Origin: Brachionus manjavacas
Lineage: Eukaryota > Rotifera > Eurotatoria > Ploima > Brachionidae
Assembly (NCBI GenBank): GCA_019054805.1
Contig: JAHQIY010000013.1
Coordinates: 868,001-932,000, forward strand
Reading direction: 5' to 3'
Length of the DNA: 64,000 nucleotides
Part shown: positions 1 to 13,000 of the stretch, in pieces
Layout: the number at the start of each line of letters is the position of its first letter
How positions within the stretch are numbered: the first letter of the stretch is position 1
Notes under the pieces: generated by a model
Databases searched by the model: none
Seen by the model: only the letters and a program-made list of their open reading frames with translations
What the model was told of the DNA's origin: nothing
Translations under genes and position numbers: made by a program

Positions 1-69
1 GAAACTAAATATTCAACTATTCCTTATTAATGAACTTTAAAAATATTATTTTTCTTTTAGATTTTGATC

Positions 70-405
70 AAAAGATTGGCATCTTGAAGTTTAGGATCAA
101 ATAAATCAGATCAAAAAGTATTTTTTTTATAACTTTTGAATGGTATTTGATTAAATTTGATTAAATCTGCAAAAAACATGCTAATTTTTAGATAAGGCTC
201 TGCAATTTTGCAGGAAAATGCACGTCATTTAAAACTATTTAGTTCAACTGTTTTTGCAGATCCTTATCTAATATTTAGCATGTTTTTCGCATTAGTTAGC
301 ATTTTGCAGAGAGATTTAATCAAATACCATTCAAAAAGTTATAAAAAAATTACTTTTTGATCTGATTTTTTTGATCCTAAACTTCAAGATGCCGAAAAGA
401 TTTAA
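70..405. repeat. Foldback (palindromic) element, about 335 bp
   Basis: The left arm (about 72-208) and right arm (about 255-405) are imperfect reverse complements. The arms share the words ATCTTGAAGTTTAGGATCAA, AGATCAAAAAGTA and GGTATTTGATTAAAT, and the centre carries TCTGCAA / TTGCAGA. There is no open frame. The layout resembles the palindrome at 50167-50524, which also has TCTGCAA and TGCAGAGTTTTTGCA in its centre. It lies just 3' of the last visible exon of the cysteine-rich gene, so it is probably intronic. Confidence 0.7.
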
Positions 406-461
406 GTGTTTTTTTAAATTTTGGGATGGAAAGTTTTCAAAAAACTTCTAAATCTACTTAC

Positions 462-3400
462 CCAATAATCTGGATAAGTGCATCTTTGAAAAGAAAATTT
501 AAAGATATATTAAACAATTTTTTTTTCTTAAATTACTGGCAAATATATCCAATGCAACTAAGGCCAGCATAATCTTGGCAATGAGGGTTCGTTCCATTGC
601 AAGCCGTATTGTTTGTTTTTTTAAATACTGACAATTTGAAAATTTTATTTTCATTTAATTTGTCAACTTACGGCATCCTTCTCCATAGCGGTCATCCCAA
701 TACATCATTTTGTTGCATCTAAAAGGAGAATTAAGAGAAAAGAAATTGAATTATTGCTACATTACTGGCATTTGCCACCAATGCACTGAAGAGCTAGATA
801 GTCTTTACACTGATATGTATTGGCACACGAAATGTCATAAGTTTTTTTCTCATCTTTAAATTTTTATTTTAATAAAATATTTTTTTAAAAGCTTTATACT
901 CACTGCAAATGCCGGAAGCCCAGTAATGGGTATAGGGACACCTTGATTCATTAAATTTTTTAGTTTAATATTAAAATAATATTAAAAAAATTGAAATAAT
1001 TACAAACAAGTGCCGGCACAAATTAAGCCTAAGCTGTCTCTACCTTCAAAAATTAACTTAACGTCAGAAATTTAAAACCAATTGTTTATTTTACATTCGT
1101 AATCAAATGCACAGCTAAAACCGTGAGATTTTTTGATAGCTATAAAAATGTTTTTAAAAAAGAAATTATTTTTTATCGTTTTTCTTTTAGTTACTGCAAA
1201 TTTGCGTCGGTAGATCCCAGTAATAATTAGTGGCACATCTATAAAATTTAATTTTTTTTTTTTAGTATAAAAGAACATTGATGCTACGATAAGATGAATT
1301 TTTATTTTAAATATGGTCAATTTACGGTATTGTACCAAAATTCAATGTTTGGTAATATAAGAAAGCATTCATGGTAACTTAATGATATTTATTGGTAAAT
1401 TTGGTGAAAAAAAATCAGATTTTCTCTATTCTAAAAATAAAAATTTTGACCAAAATATAATACACCATTATTAATTTGTGGTAAGAAAAGGTAAAAATAG
1501 GAAAAAAAATTCCAAAAATTTTGATTACTTAGTTTTTTTTACAAAATTGAAATGAATTTGAACCAAATATGAGCTTGAAAGATTTAAAGAATCGTGTATT
1601 AAAAGCAAAGTAAAATTTAGTAACCTTTTTAAGGTAAAGAAAATGAAATTTTGGTATTTTCTTTTTCAGAATATTATTTTATTTGGCACTGTTCCTTTAT
1701 GTACTTTCTGTACTTTAACATAATTTAAATTTATTTGGCCAAGTTCCTTTCTGTAGTCCTTGTACTCTTTGTGCTTAATGGAAACAAAAAAAGGTTTTAA
1801 TTAATCAATATTTTAAATAACAATTTTAGATTTATTTTTCTTATCACAAGCATATCCGATTCCCTAATCAAGGGCTCCGTCCCAGAACCTGTTTTAGTTT
1901 TAATATAATGATTAAAATTTCCTTTAAGTACTGAAAATACAAAAAGGAACAGGGCAAAATAAATTTAAATTATGATAAAGTATAAAAAGAAAATGTTTAA
2001 GTTCTCGTATTTGAATTTTTGATTTGTTACCATAATGATGTTTTGACTAAAATTATGTGGAAAATGGATTAATTATATATTTTCAAGCGACTGCTGAGGC
2101 CCATTAGGGCTGTACTTGAGCGTGATCACTATTCAAGTTGCAGTTTTTTTAAACTACTACTTTTGCTTCTATGTAAACTAAAATGAAAAAAGGGGTCAAT
2201 AGGGGGTCAGGTTTTTAAAAATAAAAAAATATTCAATTTTCTCAAAATAGAGAAAAATTCAAACTTAATGAAATATTAAAACTTTTAAAAATATTTTTTC
2301 TTTGCAAAAAAATGGGGATCAGGAAATTTAAAAAAATTGCAAGTCAGTGTTTAAGTAGGACCCTTAAATAGTGGTTAAAAACTAAGGAAGTTAAATTTTT
2401 TTTCAACTATAGAACTTGTTGATACATATTTTTTGTTATGAGATTATAAAATGAAAATAACTTTTAACAAACGAAATATATACCTAAAGCCTTTAGATAA
2501 ACACTGGGCTTAGTTTAATTTAAATTTAAATTCTTACAATTCTTATCTTTAGTTAATTAAGCTAAAAAAATGAAAGTTTAGATGACGTAAATTGTTAAAT
2601 GTGGCACATGTTTACATAGTTCAGGTTTCAGGAAAAAAGGAGGAAATAGCAAGGTAGCAATTACACAATGGAGTTGGGTATTCAATTCATCTCGATTCGA
2701 AACCTTCTTTGTATTCCTCCACCAGTCTTACAGCCAATGGAATAGAATGAGTCAGTCCTTTCCCAACATATCTCTCACTCAAGTCAAAAAGCCAATTCGA
2801 GACTGTTAGTAATTTAAGTTTATTAAAGGCCTCATGATGCAAAATTTTGGAGGAAGTATCATATTTTAGTTTAAGTATAGATCTGACTGCTGTATTCTGA
2901 ATTGCTTGTACTTTTTTGATATTATTGTCTGAAAATGAATTCAAGCAAGGAAAAGAATAGTCTAAAATAGATCCGACTAAAGATTTATATAAATTTCCTA
3001 GTGTGTTTTGAGTAAGACCCCATTTTTTATTTGACAATATCTTAATAATATTTAGCCTTTTGTTGCAACGTTCTTTAATTTCTTCTACTAATAAATTAAA
3101 ATTTAATTTAGAATCAAATTTTATACCAAGAAACTTGATTTCTTTTTGGTTCATTATTCTGTTTCCATAAATTTTTAAGTTTAGATTATCACTCTCTTTT
3201 TTGTACCTAGAGAAGGCTGCTGAACACGACTTTTCAACTGATATCTTCATTTTCCATTTAATAAGCCATTGTTCTAGTTCGCTAGTGTATTTATTTATCT
3301 TATTTTCAAGGTTCCCTTTTTTGTTATAAATGAAGAATGTAACTAGATCATCTGCGAAAAGCAGTGAGTTGATTATATGAAAACCTCTTTTTAACAAAAA

Positions 3401-6202
3401 CTCCTTATAACGAAACCTCTTTAGTAGATAAACAAAAAATTACACAATGTAACTAATCTTAATTAAAATAAACCTCGTTTTAACGAATTTGCGAAAAAAA
3501 GTAAATTGACATAAGAACAAACAATTACTGTTTTGAAATAAGTATAAAAAAGAAATTTATTTAAATAAATCATTAAAACAATCAAACGATGAATAGTCAA
3601 GCAAAAAAAATAAAAATTATTGATATCTATACTAAAATTGCGGTCATCAATAGGTCTGGTTATGATATACAACAGCAAGCGTTAAAATATGCAACAATGT
3701 TAGGTTATAAAGAATTCACGGCAAGTTATGGATAGTTGGACAAATTCAAGAAAAGGCACAATATCGTGGGAAAAAAGTCGAGCTCTTTTCTGGAGAGCCC
3801 TTCTCGAAAATACACTTCACTACAAAAACATGCTATTTTTAGAATTTTTGGAACCAAAAATTTTTTTTATTTTTTTCCCATTCATTCATTATGGAAACCT
3901 CTATATAACGAATGCGTTTTTGGAACAGTATTTAATGTAAAATAAATGTACATTCGTTATATCGTAGCAGCACTATAGAATAATTTACTGGCAACTTTTG
4001 CTTGAGATTCCTGCACCGTTTAAACAAGTCAGACCCCTATAGTCTTTGCATTGAAAAGTTTCAGTACAATAGGTATTAGCATCATATTTTACATCTTATA
4101 AAAAAAATTTAAAATCACACAATAAAAATATTTTTATTTTTTTACTGCAAACATTAATGTTCCAAAAATTGGTTGCTGGACACCTTAAATCAAAAATAAT
4201 TGAAGAAAAAAAGCTTTTGGATTAAAAGAACAATTTTCTTACGAGCATCGATCAGAAACACAAGAAAGTCCATTTTGAGATTGGCATTCAATATCTTGTT
4301 TACAGTACGTTCCATTTATTTGTTTCAAAGCTTAAAAATACGAATTTACACTCGAACAAAAAGATAATCAAATCAAGAAAATTACTGCATGTTGAATCCT
4401 TCCAATAATGAGTAGAAGCGCACCTTAAAATTTTTGAAATTTGAATTATAGTCAAATAAATACACCAAAAAAATAAAAATTTTTGAATCTTTTTTTTACA
4501 CGCATTTTTTGTAGGTTGCATCGCATGATAAACCTAATGCTGAGTCGCAATCAAAATTATTGTCACAATTTAAACCATTTGTTATATCAAGAACTTAAAA
4601 GAGAATTGGAAAATTTTACAAAATAATTGTTAAAAGTTGGCAAAGCCTTATTTAAAAAAATGATTCAGAATTTATTATTCAATTTAAAAATTTTTTTTTT
4701 TTTTCAATATCTTTTAAAGACAGGTTCGAAAAGATTAAAGACCTTGGATACTAATTAGTAAATACTTTATTTTTGTTCAATTGAGATATCATCTGAGATA
4801 TCAGTTTGCCAACAATTAAGCCTACCACAAAAGGTTCCATTCCAGAAATGTGTTGGATCACAAGTACAATAGTTTGCTAAATTACAACTCAGTAATAATG
4901 TATTATCGCACACAGTGCATATTTCACCATAACTAGCTTTTTTTTCTAAACAAAAATAAAAAGTATTCCTAAATTTTATTCTTTCTTTAACTTACCACAT
5001 GATTTAGAAGTTGGCGACCAATAGTGGTCCGATTCGCATGTACATCGTTTTACCGACATGTACACAACCCCTTCTAGAAGTCCACAAAACAACTTGGTAT
5101 GACTCAAGCACTCTTCTGTAGAATCACATGTTTCGTTGACAGTTTTCATTGATTGACACATTTCGCTAGCACTGTTCCAGAAATGGAAGGGCAAACAGGC
5201 GCATTTGTTGGGATATAATTCTGTTGTGTTGCAGAGCAAAAAACTTGACGGTTTGCAAGTGCTGTTGGTCTTGCAGTCTCCCATGAAGCTTTGAACTGGC
5301 GCGCAATAAGTCCCGTTCCAGTATGACACATTTGGATCAGAGCAGCCACATTTGGATGATACACAATTCATATTTGTACCATAGCCACAATTTTTATCAT
5401 GCAAACAAAAACCTCCATATCCTCTTTTTTTCTCTAAAAAATTATTTCATTTACATTTTATCTATAATTAATTTTTTTTTTTAATCTAATGGAACTTTAG
5501 TTCTAAATAATTTAATTTTATAAAATCCAAAATAGAAAAAACATTACGACAATAAAGAGTCGTAGAATTCCAGAATCTGTCATTTGAACAATCACATACA
5601 TTATTAAAACAATACTGTCCACCATAACACTGTTCATCTAGGCGGCATGATCCAAGATTGTTAAGTTTTGGGACTGAATTTATTTAAAATAAAAAAAGGA
5701 CAAAAAAATAAGAGATATCATGGTTTACCGCATCCGGTAGTGATTGATTTGTGATAATAGTCTGATGAACAGTTACAAATGCCGAATTGGCAGCGAAGCT
5801 GAAACGATGTGTCACAGTCCGAGTCTTTGTTGCAAAATTCTCCATAAGTGCGTAAGCCTCAAAGGTAATTTAATGCAAAATTGAAAATTTTAGTTTGTAA
5901 TTTTGAAAATTTTTACTTGCATTGACCACTATTAAATAAATAGCAAACAAAAGAGAGCTGAAAATAAATAAGGCAAGAATGTTGACAAACAGGGCTAGCA
6001 AGCAGCCGGAGAAAGAGAACTTGGCGCTGAAAAAGCGGCCATTTAGCTTTTTTTTGTCTTTGATTTTATACTAGATAAAAAGAAAATTATAAGTCGATTT
6101 TTTTAAGAGAAGATTTGATACTTCGTATATTTCAATGGGCTCATCTCTGTTATTATTCTGGTCAATAATGTAATTTAAACCTGTAGGATCTTTCTCGATC
6201 AT
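462..6202 (-). CDS. Type II membrane protein with cysteine-rich EB-like modules on alternating exons (3' end outside window)
   Basis: Nineteen exons were rebuilt: 6202-6122, 6070-5917, 5857-5729, 5673-5548, 5433-4996, 4945-4826, 4593-4500, 4423-4386, 4330-4243, 4183-4146, 4094-3989, 1238-1195, 1139-1095, 1043-1004, 941-904, 853-766, 718-672, 627-537 and 483-462. Every junction is GT-AG and keeps phase (1827 nt, at least 609 residues). The protein begins MIEKDPTGLNY, has a basic stretch (KIKDKKK) and one hydrophobic segment at about residues 48-76, so it should be a signal-anchored type II protein with a large outer part. The outer part repeats short units with the pattern C..(D/N)..C.dy.GL.C....C followed by C....YW....C, and N-glycosylation sequons such as NGT. 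From exon 7 on, each unit is one exon of 85-106 nt plus one of 38-47 nt. A 2.75-kb intron (1239-3988) contains a LINE fragment and a pogo relic. Similar modules are called EB or EGF-like; no specific function can be named. The donor at 4825 could be skipped, giving an early stop at 4767. Confidence 0.8.
1240..2635. other. AT-rich intron sequence with no supported gene
   Basis: This is the 3' part of the large intron of the cysteine-rich gene. I see homopolymer runs and no coding pattern. Two words, TTTATTTGGC and its neighbours near 1680-1740 and 1965, recur in inverted form as GCAAAATAAATTTAAA, suggesting an old inverted repeat (about 1677-1980). Confidence 0.4.
2640..3390 (-). pseudogene. 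Non-LTR retrotransposon reverse-transcriptase fragment (LINE family 1)
   Basis: Read on the minus strand, the frame starts at the catalytic box (INSLLFADDLVTFF), continues through WLIKWKMKISVEKS and KEIKFLGIKFDSKLNF, and ends with VRLVEEYKEGFESR and IEYPTPLCN, with an in-frame TAG (2687) between these last two. This is the second half of a LINE reverse transcriptase with its C-terminal region. Everything 5' of the FADD box is missing. The best guess is the jockey/I-like group, but the clade is uncertain. The plus-strand copy at 13310-14270 shares the C-terminal motifs. It sits inside a host intron and borders a pogo-like relic at its 5' side. Confidence 0.85.
3391..3977 (+). mobile_element. 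Pogo/Tigger-like DNA transposon relic with internal deletion
   Basis: The plus frame from 3588 reads MNSQAKKIKIIDI, then QQQALKYATMLGYKEF, then LDKFKKRHNIVGKKS. This matches the CENPB-type helix-turn-helix of pogo/Tigger transposases, with the usual Trp before LDKFKKRHN replaced by a TAG stop (3733). The DDE catalytic part is absent. The flanks carry TATAACGAA words (about 3407 and 3913) and ATTCGTTATATCG (3953), typical of pogo-type terminal repeats, but exact ends could not be fixed. Confidence 0.7.
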
Positions 6203-6589
6203 TTTAATAACGCAATTTAATTTTTAATTTAAAATAAACCTTTTAGTTTTAAGAGGTTTATTTTTTCAAATGTGTTTAATTTTGAAGCCATTCATAGTCA
6301 TTTTCTAATTAGTTATTGAGAATTTCAATTTTGTCTAGAATCTAAAACTTTTTGGTAACTATTGACATTACAAATGTTTCTGTTGGAATTCTGAAAAATA
6401 AAAGTGAGCGTGCAGTCCAAAAAGATGCTTCAATGTTGATTCAAGCACTTTCTGCTTTCAAATATTATTAAAAAATGATTTCAATAATTAAATCTAAAGT
6501 ATAAAATTAAAACATTTTTTTGATAATATAAAAATTATTTTTTCCTAATAAAATGATATTAATTTCAACATCTTGATTTAAAAAAAAAT

Positions 6590-6985
6590 GAATTGTGTCT
6601 AGGATTACAAGCCCAAAGCAAATCCAATATTGTTTTAGAGCAACTAAGGCAAGTGTTTAAATGCTGGTCAATAAGCACTATCAGGCAACTGTATGTTGCT
6701 TTCGACGATGTTGCTGCTTGGAACTTTTTTACAAAGAATTATGCAAAAATACTCGAAAAAATACAATGACGAGTAACAAAATTGGTTTAATGATCTCATA
6801 AATTTTGAAAAGGAGCAAAAATTAGCAAAGTAGCACCTTAAAAGTGAGATGAGAAAGATGCGATCTCATAGAACTTAATTCGAATGTAGTATAACATTAC
6901 CAAGCTTTGAAAAGCAACTCACTGGCAGCGGAGGTCCAGCCGGTGGCATTCAAGTCCATCAACATAGGATGACTATTTTTTTATA
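6590..6985 (+). pseudogene. CR1/jockey-type LINE 3' fragment (LINE family 2), decayed
   Basis: The sequence follows the copy at 43050-43480 closely at DNA level: the words GCCCAAAGCAAATCCAATATTG, CAGGCAACTGTATGT and AAAAGCAACTCACTG correspond to its counterpart, but with deletions and stops. It covers the region after the reverse-transcriptase core. No intact frame remains. Confidence 0.75.
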
Positions 6986-7029
6986 GATTAAATTAATTAC
7001 AGCAGACTAAATGAAAGGCATAAATATAC

Positions 7030-7570
7030 ACTAAAAAGCAACAGGAATGTTATACTAGTGACCACAGAGTGTGAAGAGGATCTTGGAGCAATGGTTTCAT
7101 CAGATTTAAAGTGGACCAGCCAAGTGAAAAGTGCTTGTGCGAAAGCGATGTATATATCCGTGGTGAGACCCCACCTAGATTACACAGTGCAGGTTTGGAA
7201 CCCAAGTATGAAAAGGGATGTGAATGCGTTGGAAAAGGTGCAAGAGAGGGAAACAAAAATACCTTTGTCTGTAAGAAACATGTCGTATGAAATGAGGCTT
7301 ACGAAATTAGGAATGACAAAGCTGAGTGAAAGAAAAGTGAGAGGGGACCTGATTGAAATGTGCAAATTAGTGAATGGGAAAGGTAGGCTTGGTCAAGAAT
7401 CTAGTAAGTGCTAGACATGTATTGTTTTCAAACAGAATAGTTCAGCATTGGAATAAGTTGCCAGAAAACAGATTTTTCAAAATTTTTGTGCAAAAATTTA
7501 AAGATATGAGCGACAATATTTTATTTTTTTTAGTTAATTAAATAGTTTGAGGATAACCCTAAGGCTGTGA
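7030..7570 (+). pseudogene. CR1-type LINE C-terminal fragment, a different subfamily
   Basis: The frame at 7058-7414 reads TTECEEDLGAMVSSDLKW, then VVRPHLDYTVQVWNP, then ALEKVQERETK and RGDLIEMCKLVNGKG. These are the standard motifs after the reverse-transcriptase core in CR1/jockey-like LINEs. The following stretch (7420-7470) still hints at NRIVQHWNKLPE in another frame. Part between SDLKW and VVRPHL is deleted. It is more GC-rich than its surroundings and directly follows the unrelated fragment at 6590-6985. Confidence 0.8.
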
Positions 7571-8984
7571 AGAATGGACACTACCCTTCTCTACTGATTT
7601 AAAAAAAAAAGAAATCAAATTGCGAGTAATTAGACAAAAATAAAAAAAAATTTCATGATTTGTACAATTAAATTTAATGAAGATGATTGAAAAACAAAGT
7701 AGAAGAACCTGCCAGATTGAAAAAATATTCGATTAGAAACATTTTGTTCTTATTTCTTGAAGTGATAGAGAAATCTAATGAAATGAAAACGTAAAAAATG
7801 TTCTGTTTGGTGTTAATCGAAAAAAGATCTAAATAAATGATTCCGAAGATGAAGACACATCAATTTGGATTTTTATCAAATTAATTAAAAATTATTATTT
7901 AATAAGTTTTTTAATTAAAAATTAGTATTAAAAAAAAAATTTGAGTATTATAAAAATTATGAAAAATTGTTCTCTAATAATTTTTTTTTTGCTAAGATAG
8001 GTCAACCTCTCTTTCTAATTTTTCCGATGGGTACTCATTTATCTATTAATTGAGGATTGACTTTTTTAATCTAATAGTCATACTAGCTGCATGCTTGCAT
8101 ATTTACTCTTTAAGAAAACTAGGACAAGTGCATTTAGCCTATTTCCAATGTTGACAATTCTCTCTATCAAGACACTACATAATAAATGACTTCACAAAAT
8201 GATCAAAAGTCGTGAATTTTTCAGATAGACAACGCTTACACTCAGAATCAATAATTTTATTCAAATAATTTGAAGGAATTAAAAGCTTACCATTCCTTCG
8301 ATTTCTAAGCTGATTAGTAGGAAATCATCCACAAATTAAGGAAAATATTTGATTTTAAAATAAACTTTATCTAATTAATATTAGATGGATTAAGATAAAC
8401 GACTATTCATATACAAAATCAATTAATAACTATAGGCTTAAAGATAACTTTTCAACCTTCTGCAGTTATAGCAATGATAAATAAGGCACATATTTGATTT
8501 TCATTGTTTGCCGAGTTTTTTTGTCAGATTCAATCGATAAGATTTTCAACCTTCAGCTATATAATATTTGGCGAATTTTGGCCATTTTCATTTGACCCTT
8601 TCCAATGATTAATCACTAATCCATCATTAATGTCCTACCGAAAATTTTTCCAAAAGAATAACTATGAAATTCTAGACCGTGTTTTTGCTTCTTCCAAATG
8701 AATAAATTCAGAGCTTAATCTCCTAAAATATCAAGAAAAGTGACCAATTCCATGTCACAGAATAAAATTGAATGAAATGTCAAATTATAAATAAATAAAG
8801 AGAAAGAAGTTAAACTTGAAAACATGAAAAAGTTCATTATTTAAATTTAAAAATTAGAACTTCCCTAATGCTTAATAAAAAAAAAAGCAAAGAAAATTGA
8901 CGAAAATTAAACAAAAACCTTTTAAAAATCAAAAAAGTCAAAAAATATAAAAAAACATATTAAAATAATTAACAAACATGCCAT
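7571..8984. other. AT-rich intergenic stretch, no gene seen
   Basis: I see no coding pattern, RNA gene or clear terminal repeat in this stretch on either strand. Confidence 0.4.
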
Positions 8985-9290
8985 AGTTTGATTGTTTTAT
9001 CCCAACTTCCAGAAATAAAAGTGTTATTGTCTAAAATAGCAAGAGATGTAACATCATTTGTATGTCCTTTAAATGTCTTTGTACAAATGCCTTTATCAAT
9101 GTTTCAAAGTTTGATTGTTTCATCATAACTTCCAGAAATAAAGTGTTGTTGTCTAAAATAGCAAGAGATGAAACTACACTTGTATGCTCTTGAAATGTTT
9201 TTGTACAAATGCCTTTATCAATGTTTTAAAATTTGATTGTTTTATCCCAACATCCAGAAATAAAAGAGTTATTGTAAATTTTTTTTTTAG
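8985..9290 (-). pseudogene. WD40-repeat relic
   Basis: On the minus strand about two and a half WD40 blades can be read in pieces: SFISGCWDKTIKF, stop, NIDKGICTKTF, EHTSVVSSLAILDNN, then after frameshifts SGSWDKTIKLWHVC. Both TAA stops replace the Trp codon of the K-[FL]-W motif and the frame shifts at least twice, so this is a pseudogene piece. The two blades are almost identical at DNA level, so duplication was recent relative to decay. Related relics lie at 51137-51340 and 51480-51850. Confidence 0.75.
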
Positions 9291-9504
9291 ATTTTTTAAG
9301 TCAATAAACAAGTCTTCATATTTTGCTTATTTTTTCTTTACATTTTTACAGAGTTGTTTTTTAGTATTAAGTCAACTCAGTGACTTTAATTTAAAAAAAA
9401 AAATACCAAAAAATATTAATTTGTTTTCCCTTCCAAGTTGTTAATCAGCTGACAAATGTTTCTTTGAACTGTTACTTATAAACAAGTCTGCATATTTTTT
9501 TTTA

Positions 9505-9550
9505 TTTAAACTGAAGGAGCTTTAGTTTGGCACAGATAAAATAAACATAA
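9505..9550 (+). repeat. LINE family 1 3'-tail remnant
   Basis: The word CTGAAGGAGCTTTAG followed by CACAGATAAAATAAA matches the 3' tail of the LINE at 13310-14270. The rest of 9290-10049 is AT-rich with no supported gene. Confidence 0.6.
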
Positions 9551-10049
9551 ATTATAAATGGGATTTACTTTTAATTAGTGATCTAATTGTTAAATTCTAT
9601 AAATAGTTATGATAAATCAATTGATAGTAAAAAATAACCAAAGCTGAAGATGGATACAGAAATAATCAAACTTGATCCAGAAGGCAAAAAATTTATTTTA
9701 AATAACCATCGTTACAAAAAAAAAGATCACTTTACATTGCTTTCACTTTGTTAATTTTGTCGTATATAGTGTTGAATCAAATATCAATATTCCTTAATAT
9801 TAGATCATAAATTTCTTTTGTCTTAATATTCACACTTAAATTATTTGGTTATATATCCAAATAAGCATTATATCTAGAATTCTATTTTCAAAAAAATTAA
9901 ATGCCATTTTATTCTAAAAAGATGTTGATTTCATTGTAATTATTAAATTCGAAAAAATAAAGAAATAAAAATTCATTTTTATTAAATTTACACAATTAGT
10001 GAGTAAAAAACAACCATTAAATTTAGATCACCCAAAACAAAATCCGAGT

Positions 10050-13000
10050 CTAGTTCAATTTTGGCGGACTACGACAACCTTTATTGTCAGGATTTGTAAT
10101 TGATTGCTGGCACTCAGGAGTTTCTGAAAATAAACAACATTAACAAAAGCCTGATCACTTGATTCAAAGTAACAAAACTTACGGTAAAGTCTAACTCTTC
10201 CTTCAGACATGTAACCCAGCGATGATTCACTTGTGGCTCTGAGAACATATGTTCCATAATCTCCCGAAATTACATTTATGACAGTGATACGCGCCAGAAT
10301 GCAGTCTGTGCACACATCTGGCTCTGGAATCGTCGCCTCGAATTTGTACTTGAATGATTTTTCTGTTAGGGGAATCAACGCTGTCGGGTTATTTGGATCC
10401 ACTTCTTTGTACCAACTTAACCGAGGCGCTGGATATCCGTGAGCATAGCATTCCATATAAGCATCAACTTCAAAGTTCGGAGCTTGACCCACCGACTCTT
10501 GGCATTTGACAGACGGAGGGACTTAAGTAAACCAGCTTACCATCAAAAATGAATAAAAAAGTGTTCAACTTACATCTGACCGATACTTTAAGTGTCCATT
10601 CTGATCCACTTCCGATCAAATTTGTGGCTATGCATTTATAAACCCCTCTATCATGCATACTAATGTTTCTCAGCATTAATCTTTGATCCTTTTTTTTGGC
10701 AACATTAATCAATTAAATGATGTCACAGAAAAAAAAGGTATTCAGTGATTTAATAAAATGGTTTTTGTACAAATAAGAAATTAGTACTTAATGCTTATTA
10801 TTGAACAAAATCTAGACCTTTATTTTCGAGTTTAATACCAGGTGAGTTTAATCCTACTGATATATCTATATCTGATTCAAATTTGATTCAATGTCTTTGC
10901 AATTTAAAATTAAAACATTACAAAACTCTCCTAAATGAGCTAATTCAAAATAAAAGAAATTCATGAATTTTGGTCCAAATTATCTTGCTTTCTAACTTTC
11001 ATGCCTTTTTCTATTTTCGAACTAATGTTCCTTTTTTATTTTTGGAATTTTATTTTTAGGTAATAATTTTTCATTTTTTTAAAAAAAAACACAAAAACAC
11101 AACTAAAAAAAAAAAAAAAAAAAATTATTTATCTCTATTTTCTTTTACTTCTCCTTAAAGGAGGTTAATTCAATTCAATAAATAAATAAATAAATCCTAC
11201 ATGAAAATAATACCAAGAGAAATTAATAGTACGCGATATTAGTATTTATCGAAATTGGAATTTTTTGAATATATTAAATTCTGCCTGATAATAAAAAATT
11301 TAAGTAAAAAAAATTAATTTTTAATTATTAATTCTTTGGTTAAAACTAATTTATATAATTGATTTCTCATGTTTATATAGACTGCGCTGTGGGTTCTCAC
11401 TCAACATTATAAAAATATAATCCAGTAGTCCCATCGAAAGGTGAATGACTTACTAAAAAAATTATTAACTTTTGTAAAACTTAAAAAATTGGGACTTTTT
11501 CATTTTATAAAAAAATTTTTTGTAGAAAATTTTGTTATTTATTTTATTTGTTTTCTGTACCGAGCTAGAGCTCCTTTAGAATAAATTTAAAAAAAAAAAA
11601 ATAAAATAAAATTAAAGTTAATAAAATGAGATAAAACAAATAAAATAAAAATAAAGTAAAATAAGATAATAAAATTAAAGTTAAGAAGACATGAATTGGA
11701 AAAGATTGTGCGGTGGAGATTTTCAATTTTTTTTAACTCTTTAGGTAAAAACCCTTTTTATTTTTTTTTTTTTTTTTTTTTTTTTTTAATGAGTTTCTAT
11801 AAAATTAAATTTTATAGAAACTCATTTTATAGAAAAATATCATCGAAATTTACCTGTATTAATTAACCTGTAAAAAAAACAATTAAACAATTAATTATTT
11901 TAAAGCAAGAATTAATCTATCAAAAAAATTTGCTAATTTTTCTCTATTGCAAATACTAAACAAATACATAATTTCATTATCTTTTTTAATTTCTGATTTT
12001 TCACGTGGATAAACCATGCCGCTAATTTGTTCAATTAGTACATCTGTTAGATGCTGCACATTTTTCAAATGTTAGCCAACTTATTTACATTTGGATGTGA
12101 TCCAACATCTTGTGAAAGAGACTTATGCCTAGCCTCCAAGCTATTATTTGACCTAGGTAGACCTTTTTGGATCCGTTTTCTAAGATTCCAATAGCTTGGA
12201 GGAAATTTTGGTACAACACGCGAACAATTCTCATCTTTTGGATCGACAATGCCAATGTAATTCTATTCAAAATAATGTATTACTGGAGCCAACTCGGCCG
12301 GATTAAAAATTGAAATTTAATATCATCATTTATACTATCTTTCAAAATAGCTTACTTAATTATTATACAGAATAATCATGCAAGAAATTTTCTATAATAA
12401 TTTCTATAAATTAATTTTCTATAAAATATTTCGACAAAAAAATTGTCTTTTCTACAAAAAAATTTTCTATAATATGATATAGTGCCAAAAAATTTAATTC
12501 TCCTTTCATTACTTAGGCTTATCCTTTTTCTTCTTCTTATTTACTTTAATAATTATTTAATAATAATAAAAATAATTTAAAATCAATAATTTATTTATAT
12601 TTTTATATTTTTAATCTGAAATATCTTTAACTCGATAAAGATAAACAAATAAATAAATTATTTAATTCAACGAATTTAATTTCACAACGGCATCAAAAAG
12701 AGTTTTTTTTGAAGGACTAAGTAAAAGTTATTCATTTGATTATTTTGAAAAACAATTTTGGATAACTAATAATTTTTTTATTAGCTTGCTAATTTTGATA
12801 AAAGTTACTTTTTTATTAAAAATTAATTTCTAATTTTAGCTCTGCTAAATTGAACTACCCCTTTTCGAACCTTACGTTTAGTCCTCAAGGTGAACACGCA
12901 CATTAAATTTCAGTATCTCTTTTTAATTTCAGTTTATTTTACCCTATTTTACTTTATCTTTTTTTTTTTGGATTTTTTTTCATTTGACTTATTTTTTTTT

